DNA of 64,000 bases from Betaproteobacteria bacterium (GTDB taxonomy: Bacteria > Pseudomonadota > Gammaproteobacteria > Burkholderiales > Eutrophovitaceae). Positions 16,728-24,981 of this stretch are shown here, piece after piece. Location of the stretch: contig CP070643.1 of the NCBI GenBank assembly GCA_020354125.1, positions 2,712,372 through 2,776,371 on the forward strand, in the 5' to 3' direction. Position numbers and translations under genes: made by a program. The number at the start of each line of letters is the position of its first letter. Within the stretch, counting starts at the first letter, position 1. Below the pieces are notes generated by a model that was not told the DNA's origin, did no database searches, and worked only from the letters and a program-made list of their open reading frames with translations.

Positions 16728-17498
16728 TCAGCTTTTGCCGAGGTGGAGGCCTCCGTCGACCAGTATGGTTTCGCCGGTAACCTGCGCCGCGCCCTCGAGC
16801 ATCCACACCGCCACCTCCGCAACGTCATTTGGCGATGCGGCTTTTTCCAGCGGTACCGTCTTTGCGTAGTCGGATTTGAACTTGGCGTAATCCTGCTCGC
16901 TGAATCGAGACGAATGCCAACGAGTGTCTATGAAACCAGGACATACCACGTTGACCCGGATTTCCGGCCCCAAAGCGCGCGCCAGAGACAGTGTCATTGC
17001 ATTGAGCGCGCCCTTGGACGCAATGTATGCGGTTGACGATCCGAAGCCGCGAACGCCGGAAATGGACGAGATGTTGACGATCGCAGCGTTGCCGCGTTGC
17101 TTCATTGCCGGCACGCAGGCGCGAATCATCTGGTAGGGGCCAATAACGTTCACGTTATAGAGCTGTTGGAAGTCTTCGGCATCGAGCGCATCGAGATCGG
17201 AGGCGCGGGCAAATTTGGTAATGCCGGCGTTATTGACCAGCGCGTCGATCTGGCCCCACTTGTCGAGTGCGGTTTCAGCGAGTGCACGACAGTCGGCGTC
17301 TTTCGAGACGTCTCCTTTGGCCAACAAAGCGTCACTGCCAGCGGCCACGCATTGTTCGACTACTTGCCGGGCGTCGTCCTCGCTTCGGCTGTAGTTGACG
17401 AGCACGCGGCAACCTTTCGCTGCCAGCTGTCTGGCGCAAGCCGCTCCGACTCCCGTACCCGCCCCGGTGACAATACAGACTGCATTCTCGAGATTCAT
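16728..17498 (-). CDS. SDR family oxidoreductase (FabG-like)
   Basis: This 256-residue classical SDR has the cofactor motif TGAGTGVGA, a basic NYSRSED stretch after strand 2 that suggests NADPH, NNAGIT, NISSISG, catalytic YIASK and the closing GETILVDGG. The start ATG at 17498 has AAAAAGGA upstream. It is divergent from the hydrolase/CoA-transferase/crotonase-like operon, with 163 bp between, so it may share regulation and serve the same acyl-CoA pathway, for example as a 3-hydroxyacyl or alcohol dehydrogenase. That link is inference from position. Confidence 0.87.
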   Translation of the reverse strand: MNLENAVCIVTGAGTGVGAACARQLAAKGCRVLVNYSRSEDDARQVVEQCVAAGSDALLAKGDVSKDADCRALAETALDKWGQIDALVNNAGITKFARASDLDALDAEDFQQLYNVNVIGPYQMIRACVPAMKQRGNAAIVNISSISGVRGFGSSTAYIASKGALNAMTLSLARALGPEIRVNVVCPGFIDTRWHSSRFSEQDYAKFKSDYAKTVPLEKAASPNDVAEVAVWMLEGAAQVTGETILVDGGLHLGKS

Positions 17499-17661
17499 TG
17501 TCGATCCTTTTTAGTAGTAGTTCGTGGAAACTCAGCCGTGCAACCTGTGTGGTGCCGAGCAGCGCAGTGATTGCCGGCTGCGCTACTCGTCTTAGGCAGG
17601 TTTCTTTCGCCTCTGGATTTGGTTAGTCTAACGGGAAGCCGGAACGAGCTGGAGTGTATTT

Positions 17662-18519
17662 ATGGCGCACGTGAAGACCGATGACGGTGTAGAACTCTAT
17701 TACGAAGAGACGGGAAGCGGCACGCCGATCGTGTTCGCCCATGAGTTTGCGGGTGATTTTCGCAGCTGGGAGCCGCAGGTAAGGCACTTTTCCAGACGCT
17801 ATCGCTGCATTACCTACAATGCTCGCGGCTACCCGCCTTCCGAGGTGCCGCCAGATGGCTCCTCATACTCTCAACAGCGTGCCCGGGATGACATCCGGTG
17901 CGTGCTCGATGGCCTGGACATTGAGCGAGCGCACATCGTAGGCCTCTCCATGGGTGCGTTCGCGACATTGCACTTTGGAATAACGTATTCGCATCGGGCA
18001 CTATCGCTGGTAGTGGCGGGATGTGGTTATGGCGCGCATCCCGACCAGTATGAAAACTTCCAGAAGGAATCGGAAGCGCTCGCCGAAACGATTCGCGAAA
18101 CGGGTATGGAACATGTTGCCGCGACTTATGGTCATGGTCCGGCGCGGCTGCAGTTGCGGGAGAAAGATCCACATGGTTTTGAGGACTTCATCCGTTTCTT
18201 CAGTGAGCACTCGGCCGAGGGTTCGGCGAACACGATGGAGAACTATCAGGGCAAGCGGCCGTCACTTTATTCGTTGCGGAAAGAAATGGCCGGCATTACG
18301 GCCCCCCTGCTGGTCGTGGCCGGCGACGAAGACGATGCAACGCTGGAACCGTCGCTTATGATGAAGCGAACAATTGCCACTTGCGGGCTGGCGATGCTGC
18401 CGAGGAGCGGCCATGTGCTGAATATTGAAGAGCCTGCATTGTTCAATCGGCTGCTCGAAGATTTTTTCCACACGGTCGAGGCGGGACGTTGGACGACTCG
18501 CGAAACCGGACTTGAATGA
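17662..18519 (+). CDS. Alpha/beta hydrolase
   Basis: This 285-residue alpha/beta-fold hydrolase begins with the usual two strands and an HEFAGD oxyanion segment where HGxxG is common. The nucleophile elbow is GLSMGAF (about 95-101), the acid is probably the aspartate in VVAGDEDD and the histidine is in SGHVLNIEEP. First gene of a tight three-gene operon: its TGA is 4 nt before the CoA-transferase ATG. In this context it may be a thioesterase or lactone hydrolase for the acid that is then activated to CoA. GGAG lies upstream of ATG 17662. Confidence 0.87.
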   Translation: MAHVKTDDGVELYYEETGSGTPIVFAHEFAGDFRSWEPQVRHFSRRYRCITYNARGYPPSEVPPDGSSYSQQRARDDIRCVLDGLDIERAHIVGLSMGAFATLHFGITYSHRALSLVVAGCGYGAHPDQYENFQKESEALAETIRETGMEHVAATYGHGPARLQLREKDPHGFEDFIRFFSEHSAEGSANTMENYQGKRPSLYSLRKEMAGITAPLLVVAGDEDDATLEPSLMMKRTIATCGLAMLPRSGHVLNIEEPALFNRLLEDFFHTVEAGRWTTRETGLE

Positions 18520-18523
18520 CGCC

Positions 18524-19696
18524 ATGAGCGAAGCACTGTCTCATCTTCGTGTGATTGACCTGACGCGGGTTCGTGCTGGCCCGACTTGTGTCAGGCAGTT
18601 TGCCGACTGGGGTGCGGATGTGATCAAAGTCGAGATGCCTGCCACCACTGGCGACGTCTTTGGTTTCGCGCGCGATGGTTCGGACTTTCAGAACCTTCAG
18701 CGCAACAAGCGCACGATCACTCTCAATCTGAAAGACGATCGTGGAGTCGCGGTACTGAAACGCCTGGTCAGGACGGCCGACATTCTGGTTGAGAACTTCC
18801 GACCGGGAGTAAAACACAAACTGGGTATCGATTACGAATCTCTGAGTGAAGACAATCCGCGTTTGATATACGCCAGCATATCGGGCTTTGGTCAGGACGG
18901 CCCGTATCGCGACCGAGCCGGATTTGATCAGGTGGCTCAAGGCATGGGTGGTTTGATGTGGGTGACCGGCTTGCCTGGGCATGGCCCGGTACGTGCGGGT
19001 ATTCCGGTTGCCGACCTGAGCGCCGGTCTGTTTGCCGCGATTGGCATTTTGATTGCGTTGCAGGAGCGCAGCGTTTCCGGCAAGGGACAATGGGTGCAAA
19101 GCTCGCTGCTCTCGGCGATGGTAACGATGATGGACTTTCAGGCGGCACGCTGGCTGGTAGAGGGTGAGGTTCCGGAGCAAGCCGGCAACGATCACCCGAC
19201 GTCGATGCCGACCAGTGTTTATCCGACCTCGGATGGTTTCGTCAACATTGCGGCGGCAGGCGACGCGATCTATGCACGGATGTGTATCGCGCTGGACATT
19301 CCGGAATTGGCTGATCATCCGGATTATGCGACTGCCGAGCTGCGCTCACGCAACCGCGTCGCGCTGAGTGATGCCATTGCAGAGCGCTCCAGGCAGTACA
19401 CGTCAGACGAACTGATCGTACTGCTCAACGATGCCGGCGTGCCGTGCGGTCCGATCTACAAAATGGATGACGTTTTCGAAGATGAGCAGGTTCGGCATCT
19501 TGGAATGGCGGTCAAGGTTCCCCGTACCGGGGGTGAGGATCTGCGGCTGGTTGGACCGGCAATGCGCTTGTCACGCACCCCTTCGCAGATGAAACGGGCT
19601 ATGGGTCCGGCAGGAGAGCACAACGAGGAAGTTCTGCGCGAACTCGGTTACGCAGATAGCGAGATCGCCGCGTTGCGGTCGGACGAGGTGATTTGA
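18524..19696 (+). CDS. CaiB/BaiF family (class III) CoA-transferase
   Basis: This 390-residue class III CoA-transferase moves CoA between carboxylic acids without energy input. Features seen are the N-terminal RVIDLTRVRAGP segment, GADVIKVE, the NKRTITLNLKDD stretch, VENFRPG, SGFGQDGPY and the putative catalytic aspartate in RAGFDQVAQ, then the C-terminal GVPCGPIYKMDDVFED. Length is typical. ATG 18524 is chosen because it follows the hydrolase stop by 4 nt and starts the conserved region. It is followed 10 bp later by the crotonase-like gene, so activation and transformation of one acid is the likely joint task. Confidence 0.9.
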   Translation: MSEALSHLRVIDLTRVRAGPTCVRQFADWGADVIKVEMPATTGDVFGFARDGSDFQNLQRNKRTITLNLKDDRGVAVLKRLVRTADILVENFRPGVKHKLGIDYESLSEDNPRLIYASISGFGQDGPYRDRAGFDQVAQGMGGLMWVTGLPGHGPVRAGIPVADLSAGLFAAIGILIALQERSVSGKGQWVQSSLLSAMVTMMDFQAARWLVEGEVPEQAGNDHPTSMPTSVYPTSDGFVNIAAAGDAIYARMCIALDIPELADHPDYATAELRSRNRVALSDAIAERSRQYTSDELIVLLNDAGVPCGPIYKMDDVFEDEQVRHLGMAVKVPRTGGEDLRLVGPAMRLSRTPSQMKRAMGPAGEHNEEVLRELGYADSEIAALRSDEVI

Positions 19697-19706
19697 GGGT
19701 TGGCCT

Positions 19707-20489
19707 ATGAGTGAGGGGGTATTACGAGTCGAGCGCGACGGTCCGATCGGTCGCTTGACATTCGATAACACTGCAAGGCGTAACGCGATCAACGCCGCAA
19801 TGTGGCAGGCGATACCGCAAGCCGTTTCCGAGTTCAATAACGATGCCGAGATCCGCTGCATCGTATTGCGAGGCGAGGGAGAGACTGCGTTTGCCGCTGG
19901 CGCGGACATATCTGAATTCGAAACCAGGCGATCCAGTGAGGAGCAAGTGCGCGCCTATGAGGCCGGCGTTGACGCAGCGCATGCCGCACTCGAATCGTCA
20001 CCGAAACCGGTGATTGCATTGATTCATGGATTTTGTGTCGGCGGCGGTCTTGCCACGGCGCTGTCGTGCGACCTGCGTTATGCCGCTGACAGCGCCCGCT
20101 TTGCGATTCCAGCGGCACGACTGGGCTTGGGTTACGGTGTGCACGGTAACAACAGACTGGTCGCCACGGTCGGCCACGCGGCGGCGCGTGAAATCATGTT
20201 CACCGCGCGGCTCTATGATGCAAAAGAGGCGCTGGCCATGGGCCTGGTGAATCGTGTCATGCCCGACGATGTGCTTGACGAGTATGTTGAAAAGTTAGCG
20301 CGCGACATCGCGGCCAACGCGCCATTGACGGTCGCTGCGTCGAAAATTGCCTTCGAAGCGTTGATTTCGCCGGTCGGGGATTTCTCCTCTGCTCAAACAG
20401 CCGTAACGGCTTGCATGGCCAGCGACGACTACATAGAGGGGCGGCGCGCGTTCATGGAGAAACGAAAGCCGCAATTCAAGGGCAAGTAA
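19707..20489 (+). CDS. Enoyl-CoA hydratase/isomerase family protein without the catalytic glutamates
   Basis: This 260-residue crotonase-fold protein shows a CoA-binding and oxyanion region (AFAAGADISEFE, then GFCVGGGLATALSCDLRYA). The two glutamates that act in enoyl-CoA hydratase fall on alanines here: Ala116 in the GGGLATAL segment, where GGGCEL is usual, and Ala136 in IPAARLG, where PEI is usual. It probably does not hydrate enoyl-CoA; other crotonase chemistries such as isomerisation, decarboxylation or thioester hydrolysis remain possible. Third gene of the operon with the hydrolase and CoA-transferase. Confidence 0.85.
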   Translation: MSEGVLRVERDGPIGRLTFDNTARRNAINAAMWQAIPQAVSEFNNDAEIRCIVLRGEGETAFAAGADISEFETRRSSEEQVRAYEAGVDAAHAALESSPKPVIALIHGFCVGGGLATALSCDLRYAADSARFAIPAARLGLGYGVHGNNRLVATVGHAAAREIMFTARLYDAKEALAMGLVNRVMPDDVLDEYVEKLARDIAANAPLTVAASKIAFEALISPVGDFSSAQTAVTACMASDDYIEGRRAFMEKRKPQFKGK

Positions 20490-20717
20490 TGGTTCGATCT
20501 GCGTCCCGGTATTGTCCAGAAGTTCGGTTCGATAAGAAATCAAGTCAGAAACTTAGTCCTGCTTCCGACGCATGGCGTGCACTGGTGTCGCTTATTCCCG
20601 ACGACAAACTTCGTGCCAAAGCCAATAGCATCGGTTGGCTGCGACGGTCCGATTTTTGCAGAAATCGATGAATCAATAATGTCATCTATTGCGTCTGCAC
20701 AGTGCGCATAGCCGTTG

Positions 20718-21299
20718 ATGCCAAGAAGACGATTTCGAATTGCAAAACGGACCTCCCGTAGCTCATTCATCAGCAGATGGTGGAGTCATCTGTTGTTCTT
20801 GTGGAAGACCAGTGATCGCGCACCGTGGTACGTTGCCGGTGGCGCGGCGATGGTATTGGCCTTGTTCACGACGGTGATGCATGCAATGGTGGCCAATGAG
20901 ACGAATCGTCGTGAATTATCTTGCCTTGCCATGAACGTCTATTACGAGGCGCGGGGCGAGCCGGTCGAAGGACAACACGGCGTCGCGGCCGTGACCATGA
21001 ATAGGGTACTTGACTCCCGTTACCCGAACACCGTCTGCGAGGTCGTACACCAAAAACGATGGGACTATCTAAGAAAACGATACGTAAGCGCCTTTTCGTG
21101 GACGGAATTCGACAGTGTGCCCGAGCCAGAGGGCCAAGCGTGGCATCGCGCCGTCCAAGTCGCTGAAGTCGCGATCGACCGGCGAGGAGAGCAGATGCTG
21201 GAAGGCGCAGTGCATTATCATGCCCGGCATATTCGGCCAAGCTGGTCACGCGGGAAGAAGCCGGTGGCCAGAATTGGACGGCATGTGTTCTACCGTTAG
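20718..21299 (+). CDS. SleB-type cell wall hydrolase
   Basis: This 193-residue protein has a basic N-terminus, one membrane segment (about 38-58, WYVAGGAAMVLALF) and a periplasmic Hydrolase_2/SleB domain with NVYYEARGEP, whose glutamate is the likely catalytic residue, then GVAAVTMNRV and a closing VHYHARHIRPSW and GRHVFYR. Members cut peptidoglycan, best known from spore cortex but common in non-sporing proteobacteria as wall-remodelling enzymes. The ATG at 20718 follows an in-frame TTG at 20715. No operon partner; the small exported protein follows after 105 bp. Confidence 0.82.
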   Translation: MPRRRFRIAKRTSRSSFISRWWSHLLFLWKTSDRAPWYVAGGAAMVLALFTTVMHAMVANETNRRELSCLAMNVYYEARGEPVEGQHGVAAVTMNRVLDSRYPNTVCEVVHQKRWDYLRKRYVSAFSWTEFDSVPEPEGQAWHRAVQVAEVAIDRRGEQMLEGAVHYHARHIRPSWSRGKKPVARIGRHVFYR

Positions 21300-21404
21300 T
21301 CGCCAAGTTGAGACAGTTTGCGTTTGGACAAGCCCGGTGCGGTTGATGCATGATTCGCGCATTGGCACATGCAGGACGCCTCCTGTTCCGCTAGGAGAAA
21401 TCGG

Positions 21405-21818
21405 ATGAAGATTCTAGTAATCGCATGCCTGGCGGGCATGCTGTTATCGGCCCCCCCAGCGTTTGCGATTACGATTGGCGCGCAAGTGGAAGGCCCGCTA
21501 CTAAGCGAACAGCGTGTCATTGAGATTGTCGGGCAGAATTTGCAGGGCGAGATCGCCAATGTCGAGGACCTCGAACAGGGGGGCATATATCGCTTGTACG
21601 CGCGCGTGGCCTCGAAGCACATTGGTCCGGGAAGCTGGTTCCTCTATCTTGCCGAAATTCAATTGCAGCGCCAGGTGGTCGATGCTGAAACGCGGCGTCG
21701 TTATTGGGCGTCGATTCGTTCCGCGGTACTTTGGGGCACGGTACCGTCGGAAGCTGAAGTGCGCGATGCCCTGGAATCGCTGCTCGATGAGAAAGTCAGT
21801 CAATGGCAAACTGACTGA
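21405..21818 (+). CDS. Small exported protein of unknown function
   Basis: This 137-residue protein is not recognised. The first about 21 residues form a clear Sec signal peptide ending in PAFA. The mature part is soluble with alternating hydrophobic strands and a conserved-looking GPGSWFLYLAEI core, then two helices ending in EKVSQWQTD. A periplasmic location is likely. The AGGAGA site before ATG 21405 is good. It follows the SleB-type hydrolase on the same strand and could work with it in the envelope, but this is only proximity. Confidence 0.7.
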   Translation: MKILVIACLAGMLLSAPPAFAITIGAQVEGPLLSEQRVIEIVGQNLQGEIANVEDLEQGGIYRLYARVASKHIGPGSWFLYLAEIQLQRQVVDAETRRRYWASIRSAVLWGTVPSEAEVRDALESLLDEKVSQWQTD

Positions 21819-21991
21819 ACAGGTACGCGAAGAAGCGCGTTTCAAAGACGGGGAGGCGACCGGCTGGTTGAAGACAAGAAGCGCCGTTCGCCAGTGCGGT
21901 TCAGTGGTCCAAGAACCGCACCGATCAAGTGGGCATGGTGCTCGCGACGGAAGTCTTCAAGCCCCGATCAGATCATGACCACAAGCCGGGG

Positions 21992-22780
21992 TCAGGGGAG
22001 TTGGTCGAGCAATCCTTGTGCTTTTGTTGCCGGGTTGCTGTCGGGGTAAGTAGCGACCAGATCTTCCAATGCGCCACGAGCACCCGACGCGTCACCTTTT
22101 TCGAGATATGCCTTGCCGAGCAGAAACATGGTATCCGGGGCTTTTTGGCTCTCGGGATGATCGATCAGCAGCATCTCTCCGGTCTCGATTGCATTGTCAT
22201 ATGAACCCTCACGCAACAATGCTTCGGCTAGCCAGTAACGCGCATTGAGAGACAAGGGGTCATCACCATACAGCTGCAGGAATGCCTGGAAATCGAGGAC
22301 CGCAGCTTCGTATTCTCCGTCTCGATATTTCTCCAACGCCGATTCGTAGACTGTCTCCGTGGTGTTGGTCTCGATCGGTGCCTGGGTAGCTGTTTTTACC
22401 ACCTCATGCATTGCATTGAGAGCGTCCTCAAGCTGTCTTATCCTGCTCTCCAGCGTGGCGATCCTTGCCTTTTCCTCACTGGTGTCGACGTCAGGCTTCG
22501 CCTCGATAGTGGCTATGCGCGCGTCAAAGTCTACCGCGATCTTTTCCTGGCTTTTACGAGCACGTTCTGCACTTTCAACCAATTCTTCGATCTGTCCGCG
22601 CAAACTGGAGATTTCAGCTGACAGAGCCTCGTTCTGATTAAGTAACTGCAGTAGCTGGTAGGCATTGGTGTCGTCGATTGGTGCAGGCACGTCGTCAGCA
22701 CGGACCGGCGCCGTGACGAGCGCCAACAGCAACGCGGCGAGCCTGATACCGCACCGTAAGTTGAGGTCTGATGAGTTCAT
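21992..22780 (-). CDS. cpoB: Cell division coordinator CpoB (YbgF)
   Basis: This 262-residue periplasmic protein has a signal peptide (about 10-28), a coiled-coil trimerisation region (about 45-120, with SSLRGQIEELVESAERA) and a C-terminal TPR domain (about 140-262) with ALEKYRDGEYEAAVLDFQAF, ARYWLAEALL and MFLLGKAYLEKGD. CpoB links outer-membrane constriction by Tol-Pal to PBP1B septal synthesis. It is the last gene of the tolQRAB-pal-cpoB operon, 91 bp after pal, in the order usual for gammaproteobacteria. Confidence 0.93.
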   Translation of the reverse strand: MNSSDLNLRCGIRLAALLLALVTAPVRADDVPAPIDDTNAYQLLQLLNQNEALSAEISSLRGQIEELVESAERARKSQEKIAVDFDARIATIEAKPDVDTSEEKARIATLESRIRQLEDALNAMHEVVKTATQAPIETNTTETVYESALEKYRDGEYEAAVLDFQAFLQLYGDDPLSLNARYWLAEALLREGSYDNAIETGEMLLIDHPESQKAPDTMFLLGKAYLEKGDASGARGALEDLVATYPDSNPATKAQGLLDQLP

Positions 22781-22871
22781 CTGTCTGATCTCATGGTTGG
22801 CTGCTGGTCAGCCGGCCCTGACGATCTGGCGTCATATCCGGCCATTCACCTCGCATGGCTGCAACGCGTCT

Positions 22872-23672
22872 TCAGTAATCAAACATCGGATAAGCAATAT
22901 CGGCTCGACGGTTCTGCGCCCACGCTTCCTCGGTAGCACCGTATGCGACCGGGCGCTCGGCGCCGTAGCTGACTGCCTCGATCTGGCGTGATGGCACACC
23001 GAGCGCGAGCAGTGCGCGTTGGATCGCGTCGGAACGACGCTGACCCAGCGAGATGTTGTATTCGGGGCTGCCTCTGTCATCGCAGTTTCCCTCAACGAAT
23101 ATCTTTACCGTTGGGTTAACGATCAAGAAGCGCGCGTGAGCCGCAATCAGCGAAGCGTACTTGGGATCGATTTCATAGCGATCGAAATCGAAAAAGACTG
23201 ATTGCTCGAGCAGTATCGGGTCCGCCTCACGCAATTGCTCCTTGGTTACCATGCCGACCAGGCTGGGATCGTCGCCATCTTCAAGTCGCTGCTGACGCAG
23301 TATCTCCATCTGCCTGGCTTCCTCCTGTCTGCGCAGTTCTTCTTGCAGGCGCGCTTCTTCTTGACGCCGTTCCTCTTCTTGCAAACGCATCTGTTCCTGG
23401 CGCCGCTCCTCGGCGGCGATTCTTTCAGCTTCACGCCATTGCTCCTCCTCGAGCTTCGCCGCTTCCTGCCGGCGAGCCTCTTCTTCCTGGCGGCGAACTT
23501 CCTCCTGGCGCCGCAGTTCTTCCTGGCGCGCTTCTTCCTGGCGGCGCATTTCCTCCTGACGGGCCGCTTCCTGTGCGGCAAGCTCTTCGCTGCTCAGAGC
23601 GCCTTTATCGCCGCTAATACTTGAGCAGGCTGTGAGCAAAATGACCAGGCTCAAAACAAACAAACGTTTCAT
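22872..23672 (-). CDS. pal: Peptidoglycan-associated lipoprotein Pal with a long charged helix
   Basis: This 266-residue outer-membrane lipoprotein anchors the Tol system to peptidoglycan. The lipobox is LLTAC with the lipidated Cys16 followed by serine, the outer-membrane sorting signal. The C-terminal OmpA-like domain (about 157-266) has FFDFDRYEI, GNCDDRGSPEYN and LGQRRSDAI, the diaminopimelate-binding features. Between them (about 29-131) lies a region built almost only of R, Q, E and A in repeated RRQEEARQEE-like units, predicted as a long single or coiled helix. Ordinary Pal is about 170 residues, so this spacer is the oddity. Its ATG overlaps the tolB stop by 4 nt. Confidence 0.93.
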   Translation of the reverse strand: MKRLFVLSLVILLTACSSISGDKGALSSEELAAQEAARQEEMRRQEEARQEELRRQEEVRRQEEEARRQEAAKLEEEQWREAERIAAEERRQEQMRLQEEERRQEEARLQEELRRQEEARQMEILRQQRLEDGDDPSLVGMVTKEQLREADPILLEQSVFFDFDRYEIDPKYASLIAAHARFLIVNPTVKIFVEGNCDDRGSPEYNISLGQRRSDAIQRALLALGVPSRQIEAVSYGAERPVAYGATEEAWAQNRRADIAYPMFDY

Positions 23673-24976
23673 TGTGATACCTCCACTCGATACGAATCAT
23701 ATGGTCCCCAGGCAACTCCCCGGATATCGTGTGAATAAGTTGCGATTCCCCATCGCGTGCTACCGTCGATTGAAATCGCGCCCAAAGCTCCTCGGCCCTT
23801 CACTTCTGTCGCGTAAAGAATTGCTTTTCCGTTTGGAGAAAACGCAGGCGATCGGTCATCCCGGCCAGATGTCAGATATCTCACTTCGCCGTTGTCCATG
23901 TTCTGTGCGGCAATACTGAACCGGCCAGCTTCCATTCGCACATATGCGAACCATTGTCCGTCTGCAGCGTACTTAGGGGAAGTGTTATATCGACCGTCAA
24001 AAGTGACTCGTTGCGGGCGGCCGCGGCTGTTGACGGGAATCCGATAAATCTGCGGACTTCCGCCGCGATCAGACGTAAATAGAATATGGCGTCCGTCAGG
24101 TGAGAAACTGGGTTCAGTATCACGTGATCGGCTGTCGCTGAGCCGTTTTGCATTGCCGCCGCTGGCGTCGATCAGATAGATCTGCGAACCACCGTCCTTT
24201 GACAATGTGACAGCGAGCTTTTTTCCGTCTGGAGACCAGGCCGGTGCGGAGTTGGTGCCGCGAAACTTGGACACAACTTTGCGCTTCCCCGTCGTGATGT
24301 CGTGCACATAGATTCTCGGTCTCTGGCGCTCGAAGGAGACGTAGGCCAGACGGGTGCCGTCCGGAGACCATTGGGGCGACATAATCGGCGAATCGGTATC
24401 GTAGACCAGCTGCCGGTTGTAACCGTCGGCGTCGGATATGAAAATCTTCGAGCTATGCCCGTCACGAGCAACGTAACAGATCTTTGTTGCGTAAGCCCCC
24501 GAATAACCGGTCAGAAGCAGATGTACCCTGTCAGCAATACGGTGTGCCAGGAGCCTCACCGCTGAATCGTTCTCGGTTACCGTGTCTTCGATCAACCGCT
24601 CTTGTCTAGCGATGTCAACCAGTGCATATCGCGCTTGGATCTTGCCATTACGTTTGAACGCGTTGCCGATCACGACCATGTCTGTGCCCGATGAGGCGAA
24701 ATAGTCATAGTCAACCTGGTCGTCGAATCCGGCGCCCAGACCGGCTGCCTCGACCACTCTCATGGCGCTGCTGCGCATCAGATCTGCAGCAACGATCTGA
24801 CCGATTCGTTGTTCTTCGTCGACCGCCTCGTCGCCGTGGAAAGACAGGACTGCTATCGAGATACGGCTGCCTTCTCCGCCGACAACCTCGACGCTGACCT
24901 GGGCTCTTGCCAGCCCCGGCATGGCGGCGATACAAATGATGAATAATGCGAACAGATTACGAATAACCAGTGTCAT
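23669..24976 (-). CDS. tolB: Tol-Pal system beta-propeller protein TolB
   Basis: This 435-residue periplasmic protein has a signal peptide (about 1-25, ending in GLARA), an N-terminal domain (about 28-160) with VLSFHGDEAVDEEQRIGQ and a six-bladed propeller with repeated SPQWSPDGTRLAYVS, APAWSPDGKKLAV and PSFSPDGRHILFTSD blades. It binds Pal and TolA. The ATG at 24976 is preferred because it begins the signal peptide and lies 5 nt after the tolA stop; the TGA overlaps the pal start. The order tolA-tolB-pal is canonical. Confidence 0.95.
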   Translation of the reverse strand: MTLVIRNLFALFIICIAAMPGLARAQVSVEVVGGEGSRISIAVLSFHGDEAVDEEQRIGQIVAADLMRSSAMRVVEAAGLGAGFDDQVDYDYFASSGTDMVVIGNAFKRNGKIQARYALVDIARQERLIEDTVTENDSAVRLLAHRIADRVHLLLTGYSGAYATKICYVARDGHSSKIFISDADGYNRQLVYDTDSPIMSPQWSPDGTRLAYVSFERQRPRIYVHDITTGKRKVVSKFRGTNSAPAWSPDGKKLAVTLSKDGGSQIYLIDASGGNAKRLSDSRSRDTEPSFSPDGRHILFTSDRGGSPQIYRIPVNSRGRPQRVTFDGRYNTSPKYAADGQWFAYVRMEAGRFSIAAQNMDNGEVRYLTSGRDDRSPAFSPNGKAILYATEVKGRGALGAISIDGSTRWGIATYSHDIRGVAWGPYDSYRVEVSQ

Positions 24977-24981
24977 GAGTT

